A stretch of DNA of 64,000 bases, taken from contig NZ_JACHDY010000006.1 of the NCBI RefSeq assembly GCF_014201315.1, forward strand, positions 277,753-341,752, written 5' to 3'. Origin of the DNA: Edaphobacter lichenicola. Its GTDB lineage: Bacteria > Acidobacteriota > Terriglobia > Terriglobales > Acidobacteriaceae. The notes beneath the pieces are model-generated. The model was not told where the DNA came from. It saw only the letters and a list, made by a program, of their open reading frames with translations, and did no database searches. A program made the translations under genes and the position numbers. Below, piece by piece: positions 25,479 to 35,873 of this stretch. Numbering within the stretch: position 1 is the stretch's first letter; each line of letters opens with the position of its first letter.

Positions 25479-28172
25479 ATGATGCTACGAATTCCAGGTT
25501 CTACTTACAGACTGCAACTGCATAAAGACTTTACCTTCGACGATGCGGCGAGGATCGCCGACTATCTGCATGAACTCGGGATCTCGCATGTCTACAGCTC
25601 TCCTTATCTGCAGGCTGCGCCGGGGAGTATGCATGGATATGACGTGGTCGATCATCAGAAGGTGAATGCAGAGCTGGGGGGCGCGGCGGCGCATGACCGG
25701 TTCTGCAAGAAGCTGGGCGAGGCGGGGTTGGGGCAGGTGCTGGACATCGTGCCGAACCATATGTCGCTGGGCAAGGAGAATCGCTTCTGGTGGGATGTGC
25801 TCGAGAATGGAACGTCGAGCCGGTATGCTTCGTTCTTCGATATCGACTGGCAGCCGCAGGAGGAGCGGCTGCGGGACAAGGTGCTGGTGCCGATCCTTGG
25901 GGATCAGTATGGGCGGGTGCTGCAGACGGGCGGGATCAAGGTGGTGCGGCGCGGCGTGAAGTTTCAGGTGGAGTGTTCGGGGCAGTCGCTGCCGGTGTCT
26001 CCGCAGTCGCTGCCGGTGATTCTGGCGCGGGCGGCGGAGTATGCAAAGTCGGATACGCTGAGCTTTCTTGCGGCTTCGTTTGGACGGTTGCCGGCGCCGG
26101 AGTATGTGGATCGGCGAACGATTCTGGCTCGGCATCGCGACAAGGTGGTGCTGTTTACGCTGCTGGACCGGTTGTGCGCGGAGGAGCCGGCAATCCTCGA
26201 TGCGATGGATCGGGCGATGGCGGACCTGAACGAGAACCTGGATGCTCTGGATGATTTTTTGAATCAGCAGAACTATCGCCTGGCCTATTGGAAGACGGCG
26301 GATCAGCAGTTGAGCTATCGGCGGTTCTTTGACGTGAATACTTTGATTGGGCTGAGGGTGGAGCGGGAGTATGTGTTTGAAGAGACGCATGCGCTGGTGT
26401 TGGATTGGCTGCGACGAGGCGTTTTGGATGGCGTGCGGGTGGATCATCCGGATGGGCTGCGGGATCCGAAGGAGTACTTCAAGCGGCTGCGCCAACGCGC
26501 TCCGGATGCGTGGGTGATCGGGGAGAAGATTCTGGAGCCGGGTGAGTTTCTGCGCGAGGATTGGCCGATTGAAGGCACGAGTGGGTACGACTTTCTGAAT
26601 GTTGCGGCGGGAGTGCTGGTGGCGCCTGAGGGCATGATGGAGTTGTCCACGGTGTATGCGGATTTTACGGGACAGCCTACGGACTTTTCTGCGATTGCGC
26701 ATGAGAAGAAGATCAACGTGTCGCAGGAGGCGCTGGGGAGCGATGTGAATCGACTGACGTCGATCTTTGTGGAGATCTGCGAGGCGAATCGCGATGAGCG
26801 CGACTACACGAGGGCAGAGGTGAGGCGTGCGATTCGCGAGGTGGCGGCTTGCTTCGCGATCTATCGGACGTATGTGGTGCCGGAGCGGGAAGAGATTACA
26901 GAGGAGGATCGCGAGTACATTACGCAGGCTGCGGAGTGTGCGAAGGAGAAGCGGCAGGATATCGACGGGGGGCTCTTCGACTTTCTTCGAGATGTGTTGA
27001 CGATGGAGGTGAAGGGGAAGCTGGAGAGTGAGTTTTTGCTGAGGTTCCAGCAGTTCACCGGGCCGGTGATGGCGAAGGGCGTGGAGGACACGGCGTTTTA
27101 TTGCTACAACCGGTTGACGGGAATGAATGAGGTGGGGAGCGATCCGGGGCGCAATGGACTGAGCATTGAGGAGTTTCATTCGTACTGCAGGAAGATGCAG
27201 GAGACGCACCCCTGCACGATGACTACGCTGGCGACGCACGACACCAAACGCAGCGATGATGTGAGGGCGCGGATGGCGGTGCTGTCGGAGATACCGGGGA
27301 AGTTTGGCGCGGCGATACAGCGGTGGTCGCGGATGAACAATGCGTTTCGCGCGCGCAAGCCTGGGGTGGAGCCGTTGCCGGATCGAAATACGGAGTACTT
27401 TTTCTACCAGACTTTGATTGGGGCGTGGCCGCTGCCGATGGATCGTGCGCAGGCGTATATGTTGAAGGCGATGCGGGAGGCCAAGCAGCAGACGACCTGG
27501 GTGGCGAATAACAAGGAGTTTGAAGACGCGCTGGATTTATTTATTGAGTTCACTTATAGCTATGCGCCGTTTCAGCGGGAGCTGCAGCAGTTTGTGGAGA
27601 GGATTCTGGAGGCGGGGCGGGTGAACTCGCTGGCGCAGACGCTGCTGAAGTATACGGCGCCGGGTGTGCCGGATCTTTACCAGGGGACGGAGCTGTGGGA
27701 CTTGAGTTTGGTCGATCCGGATAATCGGCGACCGGTGGACTACGCGTTGCGGCAGCGGCTGCTGCAGGAGTTGAAGCAGATGAATGGCGGCGATGCGGCG
27801 GCGCAGGTGATGGCGAGGGCCGAGGAGGGGCTGCCGAAGATGTGGACGATTCATAAGGCGCTTCGACTGAGGCGCGAGCGGCCAGCGTCGTTTGGAGCGG
27901 AGGCTGACTATGTTCCGTTGATGGTGGATGGAGTGAAGCATGACCACGTGATTGCGTATCTGCGGGGCGAGGATGTGGTGACGGTGGTGCCGAGATTGAT
28001 CGTGAAGTTGGGCGGAGCGTGGAGGGATACAGTGGTGACATTGCCTGAGGGACGATGGAGGAATCGTCTGACGGGAGTGATGGTTGAGGGTGGCGAGGTC
28101 GAAGTCAGGGGACTGTTGAAGGATTTTCCGGTGGCGCTGCTGGCGCGTGAAGAGGTTGGGGGAGATCGCTGA
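25479..28172 (+). CDS. treY: Maltooligosyltrehalose synthase
   Basis: TreY is a cytosolic GH13 isomerase that converts the reducing-end alpha-1,4 bond of maltooligosaccharides into the alpha,alpha-1,1 bond of trehalose. It is about 897 residues, the usual family length. Motifs are STYRLQLHKDFTFDDA, ISHVYSSPYLQAAPGSMHGYDV, VLDIVPNHMS (region I), GVLDGVRVDHPDGL with the nucleophile Asp (region II), WVIGEKILEPGE with the acid Glu (region III), and TTLATHDTKRSDDVRARM (region IV). TTG 25476 and the ATGs at 25479 and 25482 are all possible starts. Its stop overlaps the treZ ATG by one base, so the two are translationally coupled. Confidence 0.97.
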   Translation: MMLRIPGSTYRLQLHKDFTFDDAARIADYLHELGISHVYSSPYLQAAPGSMHGYDVVDHQKVNAELGGAAAHDRFCKKLGEAGLGQVLDIVPNHMSLGKENRFWWDVLENGTSSRYASFFDIDWQPQEERLRDKVLVPILGDQYGRVLQTGGIKVVRRGVKFQVECSGQSLPVSPQSLPVILARAAEYAKSDTLSFLAASFGRLPAPEYVDRRTILARHRDKVVLFTLLDRLCAEEPAILDAMDRAMADLNENLDALDDFLNQQNYRLAYWKTADQQLSYRRFFDVNTLIGLRVEREYVFEETHALVLDWLRRGVLDGVRVDHPDGLRDPKEYFKRLRQRAPDAWVIGEKILEPGEFLREDWPIEGTSGYDFLNVAAGVLVAPEGMMELSTVYADFTGQPTDFSAIAHEKKINVSQEALGSDVNRLTSIFVEICEANRDERDYTRAEVRRAIREVAACFAIYRTYVVPEREEITEEDREYITQAAECAKEKRQDIDGGLFDFLRDVLTMEVKGKLESEFLLRFQQFTGPVMAKGVEDTAFYCYNRLTGMNEVGSDPGRNGLSIEEFHSYCRKMQETHPCTMTTLATHDTKRSDDVRARMAVLSEIPGKFGAAIQRWSRMNNAFRARKPGVEPLPDRNTEYFFYQTLIGAWPLPMDRAQAYMLKAMREAKQQTTWVANNKEFEDALDLFIEFTYSYAPFQRELQQFVERILEAGRVNSLAQTLLKYTAPGVPDLYQGTELWDLSLVDPDNRRPVDYALRQRLLQELKQMNGGDAAAQVMARAEEGLPKMWTIHKALRLRRERPASFGAEADYVPLMVDGVKHDHVIAYLRGEDVVTVVPRLIVKLGGAWRDTVVTLPEGRWRNRLTGVMVEGGEVEVRGLLKDFPVALLAREEVGGDR

Positions 28173-29923
28173 TGCATAAGTTTTCAGTTTGGGCGCCTGT
28201 GGCTTCAAAGGTTGGTGTGAAGATTGGCGATGTTACGTATCCGCTGAATGGGCCTGACGAGCACGGATGGTGGAGTGCTTCGGTGAGAGAGGCCGGTGTT
28301 GGGACGGATTATGGATTTGTGATTGGAGAGGATCCGAAGGCGTGGCCTGATCCGCGGTCGGAGTGGCAGCCGAATGGAGTGCATGGGTTGTCGCGGCTGT
28401 ATGACCATGGGGCTTTCCAGTGGAACGACAGAGGCTGGAGTGCGCCAGCGCTCTCGCATGCTGTGATCTACGAGCTGCATGTGGGGACGTTTACGCCGGG
28501 GGGGACATTTGATTCGGCGATTGAGAAGCTGGGATATCTGGTGGAGCTTGGCATTACGCATGTGGAGTTGATGCCGGTGGCTGCGTTTCCGGGCGGGCAG
28601 GGGTGGGGGTATGACGGGGCGGCGCTGTTTGCGGTGACCGAACAATATGGTGGGCCGGATGGGTTGAAGCGGCTGGTGGATGCGTGCCATGCGCGCGGGC
28701 TCGCGGTGCTGCTGGATGTGGTCTATAACCACTTCGGACCGGTGGGGAACTACTCGGGCAAGTATGGGCCTTACATCACTGAGAGGCACCATACTCCGTG
28801 GGGCGGGGCGATTAACTTCGAGGGCGAGGGAAGCGATGAGGTGCGGAGATTCTTCTGCGACAACGCGCTGATGTGGATGAGGGAGTATCACATCGATGGA
28901 CTTCGTCTGGATGCGGTGCATGAGTATGTCGATCGGTCGGCGGTTCATTTTATGGAGCAGCTCTCGTCTGAGGTGAAGGCGTTGTCGGCGAAGCTGGGAC
29001 GACGGCTGGTACTGATCGCCGAGAGTGATTTGAACGATCCCAGGGTTGTCACACCTGCGCAGAGTGGCGGGTATGGGATGGATGCGCAGTGGAGCGATGA
29101 CTTTCATCATTCGTTGTTTACGGTGCTTGCCTTGGAGGGGCAGGGGAAGGGGTACTACTCGGACTTCGGCACGTTGGAAAAGCTGGCGAAGGCTTTGACG
29201 AAGAACTTTGTGCAGGATGGGAGTTATTCGCAGTATCGGCGGCGCTCGCATGGGCGGCCGGCGGATGATCTGTCGCCGCATCATTTTCTGGGATATATCC
29301 AGAATCACGATCAGGTGGGCAATCGTGCGGTTGGCGATAGAGTCGATCAGGTGGTGGGGTTCGACCGCGCGAAGGTTGCGGCGGCGATCGTGATGACGGC
29401 GCCGTTTATTCCGATGATCTTTCAGGGCGAGGAGTATGCCGCGTCGACTCCGTTTTTGTACTTCGCGGACCATGACGATCCGGAGATGGCGAAGGCGGTC
29501 AAGAATGGGCGGCGGAGTGAGTTCGCGGCGTTTGGATGGAAGCCGGAGGATATTCCTGATCCGGAGAAGGTCGAGACCTTTCTGCGTTCGAAGTTGAATT
29601 GGGAGGAGGTTCATGAGGGTCGCCATGCGGAGATGCTGGATTGGTATCGCAGGCTGATTCAGTTGCGGCGCGGGTCTGTGGCGTTGAACGATGGTGCGGT
29701 GGGACACGTGAGGGCGAGCTTCGACGAGAGGCGGCGATGGCTGATCTTCGAGCGTGGGGTGGTGACGGTGATGTGCAATCTTGGAGCGGAGAAGGTGGAG
29801 CTTCCTCATTCTAGGAGGGCGCAGTTGTTGCTGGCTTCGAAGGCTGGCGTTGTGGTGAAGGATGGTTCTGTGGAGTTGCCTGCGGATAGCGCGGCGATCC
29901 TTTCGAGTGAGGCGATGCGGTAG
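28172..29923 (+). CDS. treZ: Maltooligosyltrehalose trehalohydrolase
   Basis: TreZ (583 aa) releases trehalose from maltooligosyltrehalose made by TreY. An N-terminal beta-sandwich (FSVWAPVASKVGVKIGD) is followed by the GH13 barrel: HVELMPVAAFPGGQGWGYDG, LLDVVYNHFGPVGNYSG, IDGLRLDAVHEY (nucleophile Asp), VLIAESDLNDPRVV (acid Glu), and FLGYIQNHDQVGNRAVG. A C-terminal beta domain ends the chain. It overlaps treY by one base. No treX debranching gene is present in this window. Confidence 0.97.
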   Translation: MHKFSVWAPVASKVGVKIGDVTYPLNGPDEHGWWSASVREAGVGTDYGFVIGEDPKAWPDPRSEWQPNGVHGLSRLYDHGAFQWNDRGWSAPALSHAVIYELHVGTFTPGGTFDSAIEKLGYLVELGITHVELMPVAAFPGGQGWGYDGAALFAVTEQYGGPDGLKRLVDACHARGLAVLLDVVYNHFGPVGNYSGKYGPYITERHHTPWGGAINFEGEGSDEVRRFFCDNALMWMREYHIDGLRLDAVHEYVDRSAVHFMEQLSSEVKALSAKLGRRLVLIAESDLNDPRVVTPAQSGGYGMDAQWSDDFHHSLFTVLALEGQGKGYYSDFGTLEKLAKALTKNFVQDGSYSQYRRRSHGRPADDLSPHHFLGYIQNHDQVGNRAVGDRVDQVVGFDRAKVAAAIVMTAPFIPMIFQGEEYAASTPFLYFADHDDPEMAKAVKNGRRSEFAAFGWKPEDIPDPEKVETFLRSKLNWEEVHEGRHAEMLDWYRRLIQLRRGSVALNDGAVGHVRASFDERRRWLIFERGVVTVMCNLGAEKVELPHSRRAQLLLASKAGVVVKDGSVELPADSAAILSSEAMR

Positions 29924-30118
29924 ATTCTGGCGCGATTGGCCGATGTGGGGCGCGTTACGAGAGAGTGACAGCCGGTGGGTTTTGTGGGCGGCGAGCTGTA
30001 AAACAGGTAGCATGGGAGCGCGGCTGGAGTCGATTGCTCGGGTTTCAGCTTCATCCAGACAAGGCTTTTCCCAGGGAAACTTTTAAGCTGCTGTCTCGTC
30101 TTCCTTAGTGGATGGCGA

Positions 30119-30139
30119 CCTGAAGGAGTAAATTTCAGG
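30119..30139. promoter_or_regulatory. Small inverted repeat upstream of the DUF5666/receptor pair
   Basis: CCTGAA (30119-30124) and TTCAGG (30134-30139) form a 6-bp inverted repeat with a 9-base spacer, about 43 bases before the ATG at 30182. The remaining 29924-30118 shows no gene. A dyad of this size at this distance could be an operator or chance. Confidence 0.25.
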
Positions 30140-30181
30140 CGACCGACGAGAGGGGGCTGTACTTCATTGAGGGAGAGGACC

Positions 30182-31345
30182 ATGTTGAAAGATTTCGGGG
30201 TTTTCCGGGCAGGTGTATTGGGTGTGGGTTTGATCGTTTCGATCGCCGCACCTGCTGGCGGAGACCACTTTGCTTTCGCGCAAACACCGGCTGCGACGCC
30301 TGCGGCTGTGCGGCAGATTGGCACGGTGAAGGCGACGGCGGGGAACAGTCTGACGCTAACGACCGATGCGGGGCAGGAGGTTGTGGTGAGTGTGGCCGAT
30401 GGGGCGCGCATTCTGCAACTCGCGCCGGGCAGCACGGATTTGAAGACGGCGCAGACGATTACGCTGGCTGATATTGCAGCAGGCGACCGTGTGCTGGTGA
30501 GCGGCAAGGCCGGAGACGGCGGTGTGGGGCTTACGGCTTCGCGCGTGATTCTGATGAAGTCGTCGGAGATTGCGCAGAAGCATGAGGCGGAGCAAGGCGA
30601 CTGGCAGAAGCGAGGGACGGGCGGGATTGTGAGCTCGGTGGATGCCGGGTCTATTGTGTTGTCGGTGGGGGCGAAGAAGCTGACGGTGAATACGTCGAGT
30701 GCGACGAAGTTTCGGCGGTATGCGGGCGACTCTGTGAAGTTTGAAGATGCGAAGCCGGGGACGCTGGCGCAGATACAGGTGGGCGATCAGCTTCGGGTGC
30801 GTGGGGCGAAGTCAGACGATGGATCTTCGATGCAGGCGGAAGAGGTGGTGAGTGGGTCGTTCAAGAATCTCGCTGGGCTGATTGGAACTATCGACGCGAC
30901 TGGCGGAACGCTGACGTTGAAGGACCTTGCGACGAAGAAGACTGTGATGGTGAAGATCACGGACAACTCCAGCCTGAAGGCTCTGCCGCCGGAGGCTGCG
31001 ACGAGGTTTGCTGCGCGAGCCAAGGGCGGGGCCGCCGCTGGAGCAGGCGGGGGGGCTCAGGGTGGAGGGCAGGCGAGTGGTGGTGAGGGAGGACGGGCTG
31101 AGGGCCGCTCTGCTGGAGCCGATCTGTCTCAGTTGGTGAGCCGGCTGCCGAATCAGACGGTTGCTGACTTGAAGACTGGAGATGCGGTGATGATCGTTGC
31201 GTCGCAGCCGGATCCCAATGGCCATGTAACTTGTGTGACTCTGCTCTCGGGGGTGGAGCCGATTCTGGCAGCGACGCCTAGCGGTGGACCGGCGTTGACG
31301 CTGTCTCCGTGGAGCCTCGGCGGCTCTGATAGCAGCGCGCAGTAG
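30182..31345 (+). CDS. Secreted DUF5666-like repeat protein
   Basis: This 387-residue exported protein has AGAGG before the ATG and a signal peptide ending near AFAQT. The mature part contains about three repeated beta domains of the DUF5666 type: GTVKATAGNSLTLTTDAGQE...DIAAGDRVLVSG; GIVSSVDAGSIVLSV...IQVGDQLRVRG; GTIDATGGTLTLKD...DLKTGDAVMIVA. A Gly-rich linker (about residues 280-320) separates the last. Such proteins are small OB-like folds of unknown role. It is 43 bp upstream of the TonB-dependent receptor, so the two are probably co-expressed and may act together at the envelope. Confidence 0.8.
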   Translation: MLKDFGVFRAGVLGVGLIVSIAAPAGGDHFAFAQTPAATPAAVRQIGTVKATAGNSLTLTTDAGQEVVVSVADGARILQLAPGSTDLKTAQTITLADIAAGDRVLVSGKAGDGGVGLTASRVILMKSSEIAQKHEAEQGDWQKRGTGGIVSSVDAGSIVLSVGAKKLTVNTSSATKFRRYAGDSVKFEDAKPGTLAQIQVGDQLRVRGAKSDDGSSMQAEEVVSGSFKNLAGLIGTIDATGGTLTLKDLATKKTVMVKITDNSSLKALPPEAATRFAARAKGGAAAGAGGGAQGGGQASGGEGGRAEGRSAGADLSQLVSRLPNQTVADLKTGDAVMIVASQPDPNGHVTCVTLLSGVEPILAATPSGGPALTLSPWSLGGSDSSAQ

Positions 31346-31388
31346 TTTGACGCGAACGGCAACGATGGAAAACTTTTTAGGAGAAGTA

Positions 31389-34337
31389 ATGTCATTTCGC
31401 GCAGGGTTGAAGTTTGTTTTGCTTTTTTTTGTTGCATGGATGCCGGTTGTGACGAGCGCTCAGCAGACGGGCGCGACGGTGCATGGGGTGGTGGCGGATC
31501 CTGAGAGCGCTGTGATTCCAGGTGCGACGGTGACTCTGACTCCGGTCTCGGGGAAGGCTTTGATTACGAAGTCGCAGAGCGATGGAAGCTATGTGCTGAG
31601 CGGTGTTCCGGCGGGGACTTATTCGGTGACGGTGACGATGCCGGGGTTTGCGTCGTACGTGAAGCTGGGGGTGAGGATCGCGGCGGGGCAGAATCTGACG
31701 TTGGATGCAAAGATGGCCATCGAGGAGCAGAAGCAGCAGGTGAACGTGAATGCGCAGGGGGCGCAGGTGAGCGTGGACCCCGACAGCAATGCCAGCAGCA
31801 CGGTGATCAAGGGCAAAGATCTGGAGGCGCTTTCGGATGATCCGGATGAACTTTCTTCGGAGTTGACGGCGCTGGCGGGGCCGGCTGCTGGTCCGAACGG
31901 CGGACAGATTTATGTCGATGGATTTACCGGCGGACAGCTGCCTCCTAAGTCTTCGATTCGCGAGATTCGCATCAACCAGAATCCGTTTTCGGCGCAGTAC
32001 GACAAGCTGGGCTATGGGCGGGTTGAGGTTTTTACGAAGCCGGGTACGGACAAATATCATGGCAGTCTGAGTGTGCAGGGTGGGGATAATGCGTTCAACA
32101 CGTCGAACCCGTTTCTGGGCGCGTCGAATACGCAGCCGCCGTATCACACGATCTTTATTCTGGGGAGCGTGAGCGGGCCGATCAATCGGTTCTCTTCGTT
32201 TACGGTTGGTGGCTCGCATCGGACGATTCAGGACAACAATATCGTCAATCCGAGTGGGTACTATGCTACTTCAGCGGATGCAACGACGCCTTGCGATCCC
32301 GGGATCACGACGATTTCAAGCTGCTCGTATTTTTCTTCTTATCCGGAGTCGGCGCGTGCGGTGTCGCATCCGCAGACGCGTAGTGATGTGAGCCCGCGTG
32401 TTGATTTTGCTCTGGGAGAGAAGAACACGCTGACGGTGCGGTACCAGTACAACGTGAATGGGCAGAACAATAATGGCATCGGGAACACGAATCTGCCGAC
32501 GGCGGGCTACAACACGGAGACCACGGAGAATACGGTTCAGATCAGCGATACGCAGATTCTGAGTCCGCGGGTGATTAATGAGACGCGGTTTGAGTATCAG
32601 CGCGACTACTCGACACAGGACCCGGTGAGCACTGATCCGACGTTGTCGGTGCAGGGAATCTTTACGTCGGGCGGATCGAGCCAGGGGACGCAGAGAAGTA
32701 CGAGCACGCATCTTGAGGTGCAGAACTACAGCTCGATTGCGACGGCGAAGAACTTTATTCGGTTTGGCGCGCGGCTGCGCACGACGAATGAATCGCTGTC
32801 GTCGAACGCGGGATCGAATGGGACGTTTACTTACTCGTATCTGCTCGATCCGTGCACGGACCCGAACCCGAGCATCAAGCGGCCGAGCAACTGTAATGCT
32901 GCGGCGACGAAGCCTTGCGATGCTCTGAATGCAGGCATCTCGTCGTACCAGTGCGGGCTGCCGGGGCAGTATGCTGCGACTACGATCAACAAGCTGGAGG
33001 TGAATGGACGTCTGACTGACGTGGGGTTCTACGCGGAGGATGACTGGAAGCCGAAGGCGAACCTGACGATTACGTACGGCATGCGGTTGGAGGCGCAGAA
33101 CGTAATTAGTAGCGGGCATGACTTTGCGCCGCGGGCATCGTTCGCTTACGGGATTCCGCGAGGCGGGGGGAAGTCGCCTACGACGGTGGTGCGAGGCGGA
33201 TTCGGCATCTTTTACGATCGGTTTACGCTGGCGAATTATCTGACGACGCTGCAGGAGAATGGAACCAATCAGGTGACCTCGACGGCGATCAATCCAGGCA
33301 GCGGCTGCACACCGGACCCGCCGATCAACTGTGGCACTTCGACGACGAGCAAGATTACGACGTATGGACTGGGCAATGGGATACGCAGCTCGTACACGAT
33401 GCAGGAGGCGGTTGGGGTGGATCAGCAGCTTGGGCGCGCGGCCACGATGTCGGTGAACTACCTTTATGCGCGGGGCGATCATCAGTATCTGAGCAGGAAC
33501 TTCATCGTCGACAACGGCTTCGATCAACAGTTTCAGTCGGGCGGGGTCTATAAAGAGAATCAGCTGTTGATCAATGGAAATGCGCGGTTGAAGAAGCTGA
33601 CGCTGTTTGGGTTTTATTCGCTGAATCTTGCGAATGCGAATACTTCGGGAGCGGGATTCTTTCCGACCAGCAATACGAACACGAAGGTGGACTATGGGCG
33701 GGCGACGTTTGCTCATGCGAGCTTTGCGGTTGTGGGTGGGAGCTGGCAGCTTCCGTACAGCTTCTCTGCGAGTCCGTTCATCATTGCGCAGTCGGGGACG
33801 CCGTATAACCTGACGACCGGGCTCGATCCTACGGGTTCGTCGATCTATAACCAGCGGCCGTTCTTTGCGAGTGGGGACAGTGGGGACTGCAGGGTCTCGA
33901 GTGCCTTCAGTTCCACGCAGACTGGCAGCCTGACGCCTGTGCCGATCAACTACTGTAATGGTCCTGCGAACTTTACGTTCAATCTTCGTGCTTCGCGGAC
34001 GTTTGGATTTGGAGAGAAGACTCGTGGCGCGGCTGCGGCGACGGGAGGAAGTAGCGGCCCTGGCGGTGGTCCTGGGGGCCCTGGTGGTGGTCCTCGGGCT
34101 GGTGGGCCGGGTGGGGTTCGTGGTGGGTTCGGGCCTCAGGGTGCTAGTTCCGGCCATCGATATACGTTTACGCTGGGGGCGCAGGCCTTCAATCTGTTCA
34201 ACGTCATTCCTTATGGGACGCCTACGAGCAGTTTGAGTTCGCCGCGGTTTGGTCAGTTCACTACGCTGGCCGCGGGGCCGTTCAGCTCGGCTACGGCTTC
34301 GCGGCGGATTACGTTGCAGGCTACGTTTAACTTCTAG
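31389..34337 (+). CDS. Oar-like TonB-dependent receptor
   Basis: This is an outer-membrane receptor (982 aa). AGGAG lies nine bases before the ATG, and a signal peptide ends near VVTSAQQ. Residues about 25-105 form a carboxypeptidase-regulatory-like domain (GVVADPESAVIPGATVTLTP...GSYVLSGVPAGTYSVTV). A plug-like region follows (YVDGFTGGQLPPKSSIREIRINQNPFSAQYDKLGYGRVEVFTKPG), and then the beta-barrel. A Gly/Pro-rich insertion (GGGPGGPGGGPRAGGPGG) interrupts the barrel near residue 890. It ends with a beta-signal-like aromatic C-terminus (RITLQATFNF). The ligand is unknown; proteins of this type in Acidobacteriota are often assumed to bind glycans. Confidence 0.9.
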   Translation: MSFRAGLKFVLLFFVAWMPVVTSAQQTGATVHGVVADPESAVIPGATVTLTPVSGKALITKSQSDGSYVLSGVPAGTYSVTVTMPGFASYVKLGVRIAAGQNLTLDAKMAIEEQKQQVNVNAQGAQVSVDPDSNASSTVIKGKDLEALSDDPDELSSELTALAGPAAGPNGGQIYVDGFTGGQLPPKSSIREIRINQNPFSAQYDKLGYGRVEVFTKPGTDKYHGSLSVQGGDNAFNTSNPFLGASNTQPPYHTIFILGSVSGPINRFSSFTVGGSHRTIQDNNIVNPSGYYATSADATTPCDPGITTISSCSYFSSYPESARAVSHPQTRSDVSPRVDFALGEKNTLTVRYQYNVNGQNNNGIGNTNLPTAGYNTETTENTVQISDTQILSPRVINETRFEYQRDYSTQDPVSTDPTLSVQGIFTSGGSSQGTQRSTSTHLEVQNYSSIATAKNFIRFGARLRTTNESLSSNAGSNGTFTYSYLLDPCTDPNPSIKRPSNCNAAATKPCDALNAGISSYQCGLPGQYAATTINKLEVNGRLTDVGFYAEDDWKPKANLTITYGMRLEAQNVISSGHDFAPRASFAYGIPRGGGKSPTTVVRGGFGIFYDRFTLANYLTTLQENGTNQVTSTAINPGSGCTPDPPINCGTSTTSKITTYGLGNGIRSSYTMQEAVGVDQQLGRAATMSVNYLYARGDHQYLSRNFIVDNGFDQQFQSGGVYKENQLLINGNARLKKLTLFGFYSLNLANANTSGAGFFPTSNTNTKVDYGRATFAHASFAVVGGSWQLPYSFSASPFIIAQSGTPYNLTTGLDPTGSSIYNQRPFFASGDSGDCRVSSAFSSTQTGSLTPVPINYCNGPANFTFNLRASRTFGFGEKTRGAAAATGGSSGPGGGPGGPGGGPRAGGPGGVRGGFGPQGASSGHRYTFTLGAQAFNLFNVIPYGTPTSSLSSPRFGQFTTLAAGPFSSATASRRITLQATFNF

Positions 34338-34410
34338 GGTCCTGCCGGACGGGCTCCCTGCGCGGGAGGCGGTCACTTCGTGACTTGTATACCTTGTTTT
34401 GGTGGATAGA

Positions 34411-34454
34411 AACCCCTTGTCCTCCCGTTGGTCGGGGGAGGACAAGGGGTTTTG
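34411..34454. terminator. Bidirectional rho-independent terminator
   Basis: The arms AACCCCTTGTCCTCCC and GGGAGGACAAGGGGTT pair over 16 bp with a short loop, followed by TTTT on the plus strand. It lies between the convergent receptor gene (+) and hmgA (-) and can serve both. Confidence 0.85.
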
Positions 34455-34459
34455 GCTAG

Positions 34460-35752
34460 CTACGGTTTGAAGTTTTTCTTAAGGGTCTGCCAGCAGGTGT
34501 AGTACTCGTGCTGGCGGGCGGCGGTGTCCATCGCGAACTTTGTGGGACGGCAGACGAAGCGGGTTTCAAACATGAAAGCCATGGTGCCTTCGAGTTTGAC
34601 GGGCTTGAGGTCGGCTTTGCTGGCGCGGTCGAAGGTTTCTGCGTCGGGGCCGTGGCCGCTCATGCAGTTGTGCAGGCTGGCTCCGCCGGGGACGAAGCCT
34701 TCGGCCTTGGCGTCATACTCGCCTGTGACCAGGCCCATGAACTCGTTCATGAAGTTGCGGTGGAACCAGGGTGGGCGGAAGGTGTGTTCGGCGACGATCC
34801 AACGCGGGGGGAAGATGGCGAAGTCTACGTTGGCGGTGCCGGGGATCTCGCTGGGTGAGGTGAGGACGGTGTAGATGGAGGGGTCGGGGTGGTCGAAGCT
34901 GACGGAGTTGATGCAGTTGAAGCGGGCGAGGTCGTACTTGCAGGGGGCGTAGTTGCCGTGCCAGGCGACGACGTCGAGCGGGGAGTGATCGAAGTCGGAG
35001 GCCCAGAGATTGCCCTGGAACTTTGCGACTACCTGGAAGGTGCCGTTGTCGCGGTCGTCGTAGGCGGCGTGCGGGGTGAGGAAGTCGCGGCTGTTGGCCA
35101 GGCCGTTGGCGCCGATTGCGCCGAGCTCTGGCAGGCGGAAGCTGGCGCCGTAGTTTTCTAGGAGGTAGCCGCGGGCCTGGGGGTCGAGAAGTTCTACGCG
35201 GAACTTGATGCCGCGGGGGATGAGGGCGACTTCGCCGGGGGTGAGATCGAGGATGCCGAGTTCGGTGTGGAGCATGAGGCGGCCGAGCTGGGGGACGAAG
35301 AGAAGCTCGCCGTCGGCGGTGTAGAAGAAGCGGTCGGTCATGCTTTTGGTTGCGGCGTAGATGTGGATGGCGACGCCGGAGTGCATGGTGAGGTCGCCGT
35401 TGCCGGCGAGGGTGGTGAGGCCGTCGATGAAGTCGACTGGCGTCGTTGGTAACGGGAGCGGGTCCCAGCGGAGTTGGCTGGGCGTGGTCTCGATCTCGTT
35501 GAAGGGAGTGGAGCGGACCATGCCGTTGGCGATGCGCTCGTAGGGCTTGTGCATGACGGAGGGGCGGATGCGGTAGGTCCAGGTGCGGCGGTTGAGCAGG
35601 CGCGGCGCGGTGAAAGGGCTGCCGCTGAGCTGCTCGGTGTAGAGGCCGAGCGGGGCCTTTTGTGGGGCGTTCTGGCCGACGGGGAGGGCGCCGGAGTGGG
35701 CCTCGGTGGCAAACTCATTTCCGAAGCCGCTGGAGTACTTGAGATCGGGCAT
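34460..35752 (-). CDS. hmgA: Homogentisate 1,2-dioxygenase
   Basis: The enzyme opens the ring of homogentisate in tyrosine/phenylalanine catabolism (Fe(II), cytosolic). It is 430 residues, the usual length. Family segments include [43 protein letters not shown], the [16 protein letters not shown] segment, [29 protein letters not shown] with iron-ligand His and Glu, and [15 protein letters not shown]. The start at 35752 has AGAGGA upstream. It is the last gene of the long minus-strand run; a 121-bp gap before it suggests its own promoter. Other tyrosine-degradation genes are not in view. Confidence 0.96.
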   Translation of the reverse strand: MPDLKYSSGFGNEFATEAHSGALPVGQNAPQKAPLGLYTEQLSGSPFTAPRLLNRRTWTYRIRPSVMHKPYERIANGMVRSTPFNEIETTPSQLRWDPLPLPTTPVDFIDGLTTLAGNGDLTMHSGVAIHIYAATKSMTDRFFYTADGELLFVPQLGRLMLHTELGILDLTPGEVALIPRGIKFRVELLDPQARGYLLENYGASFRLPELGAIGANGLANSRDFLTPHAAYDDRDNGTFQVVAKFQGNLWASDFDHSPLDVVAWHGNYAPCKYDLARFNCINSVSFDHPDPSIYTVLTSPSEIPGTANVDFAIFPPRWIVAEHTFRPPWFHRNFMNEFMGLVTGEYDAKAEGFVPGGASLHNCMSGHGPDAETFDRASKADLKPVKLEGTMAFMFETRFVCRPTKFAMDTAARQHEYYTCWQTLKKNFKP

Positions 35753-35873
35753 GGTGATCCTCTTGGTAAAGATGTGTCTGGTCGACGAGGGCTTCACGAC
35801 GAGCGGAGATGGCTTCTTGACGACACAGAAGCTTAGCCGAAAACTGGTGTCTCGTGTTGGGCGAGGGAAGATG

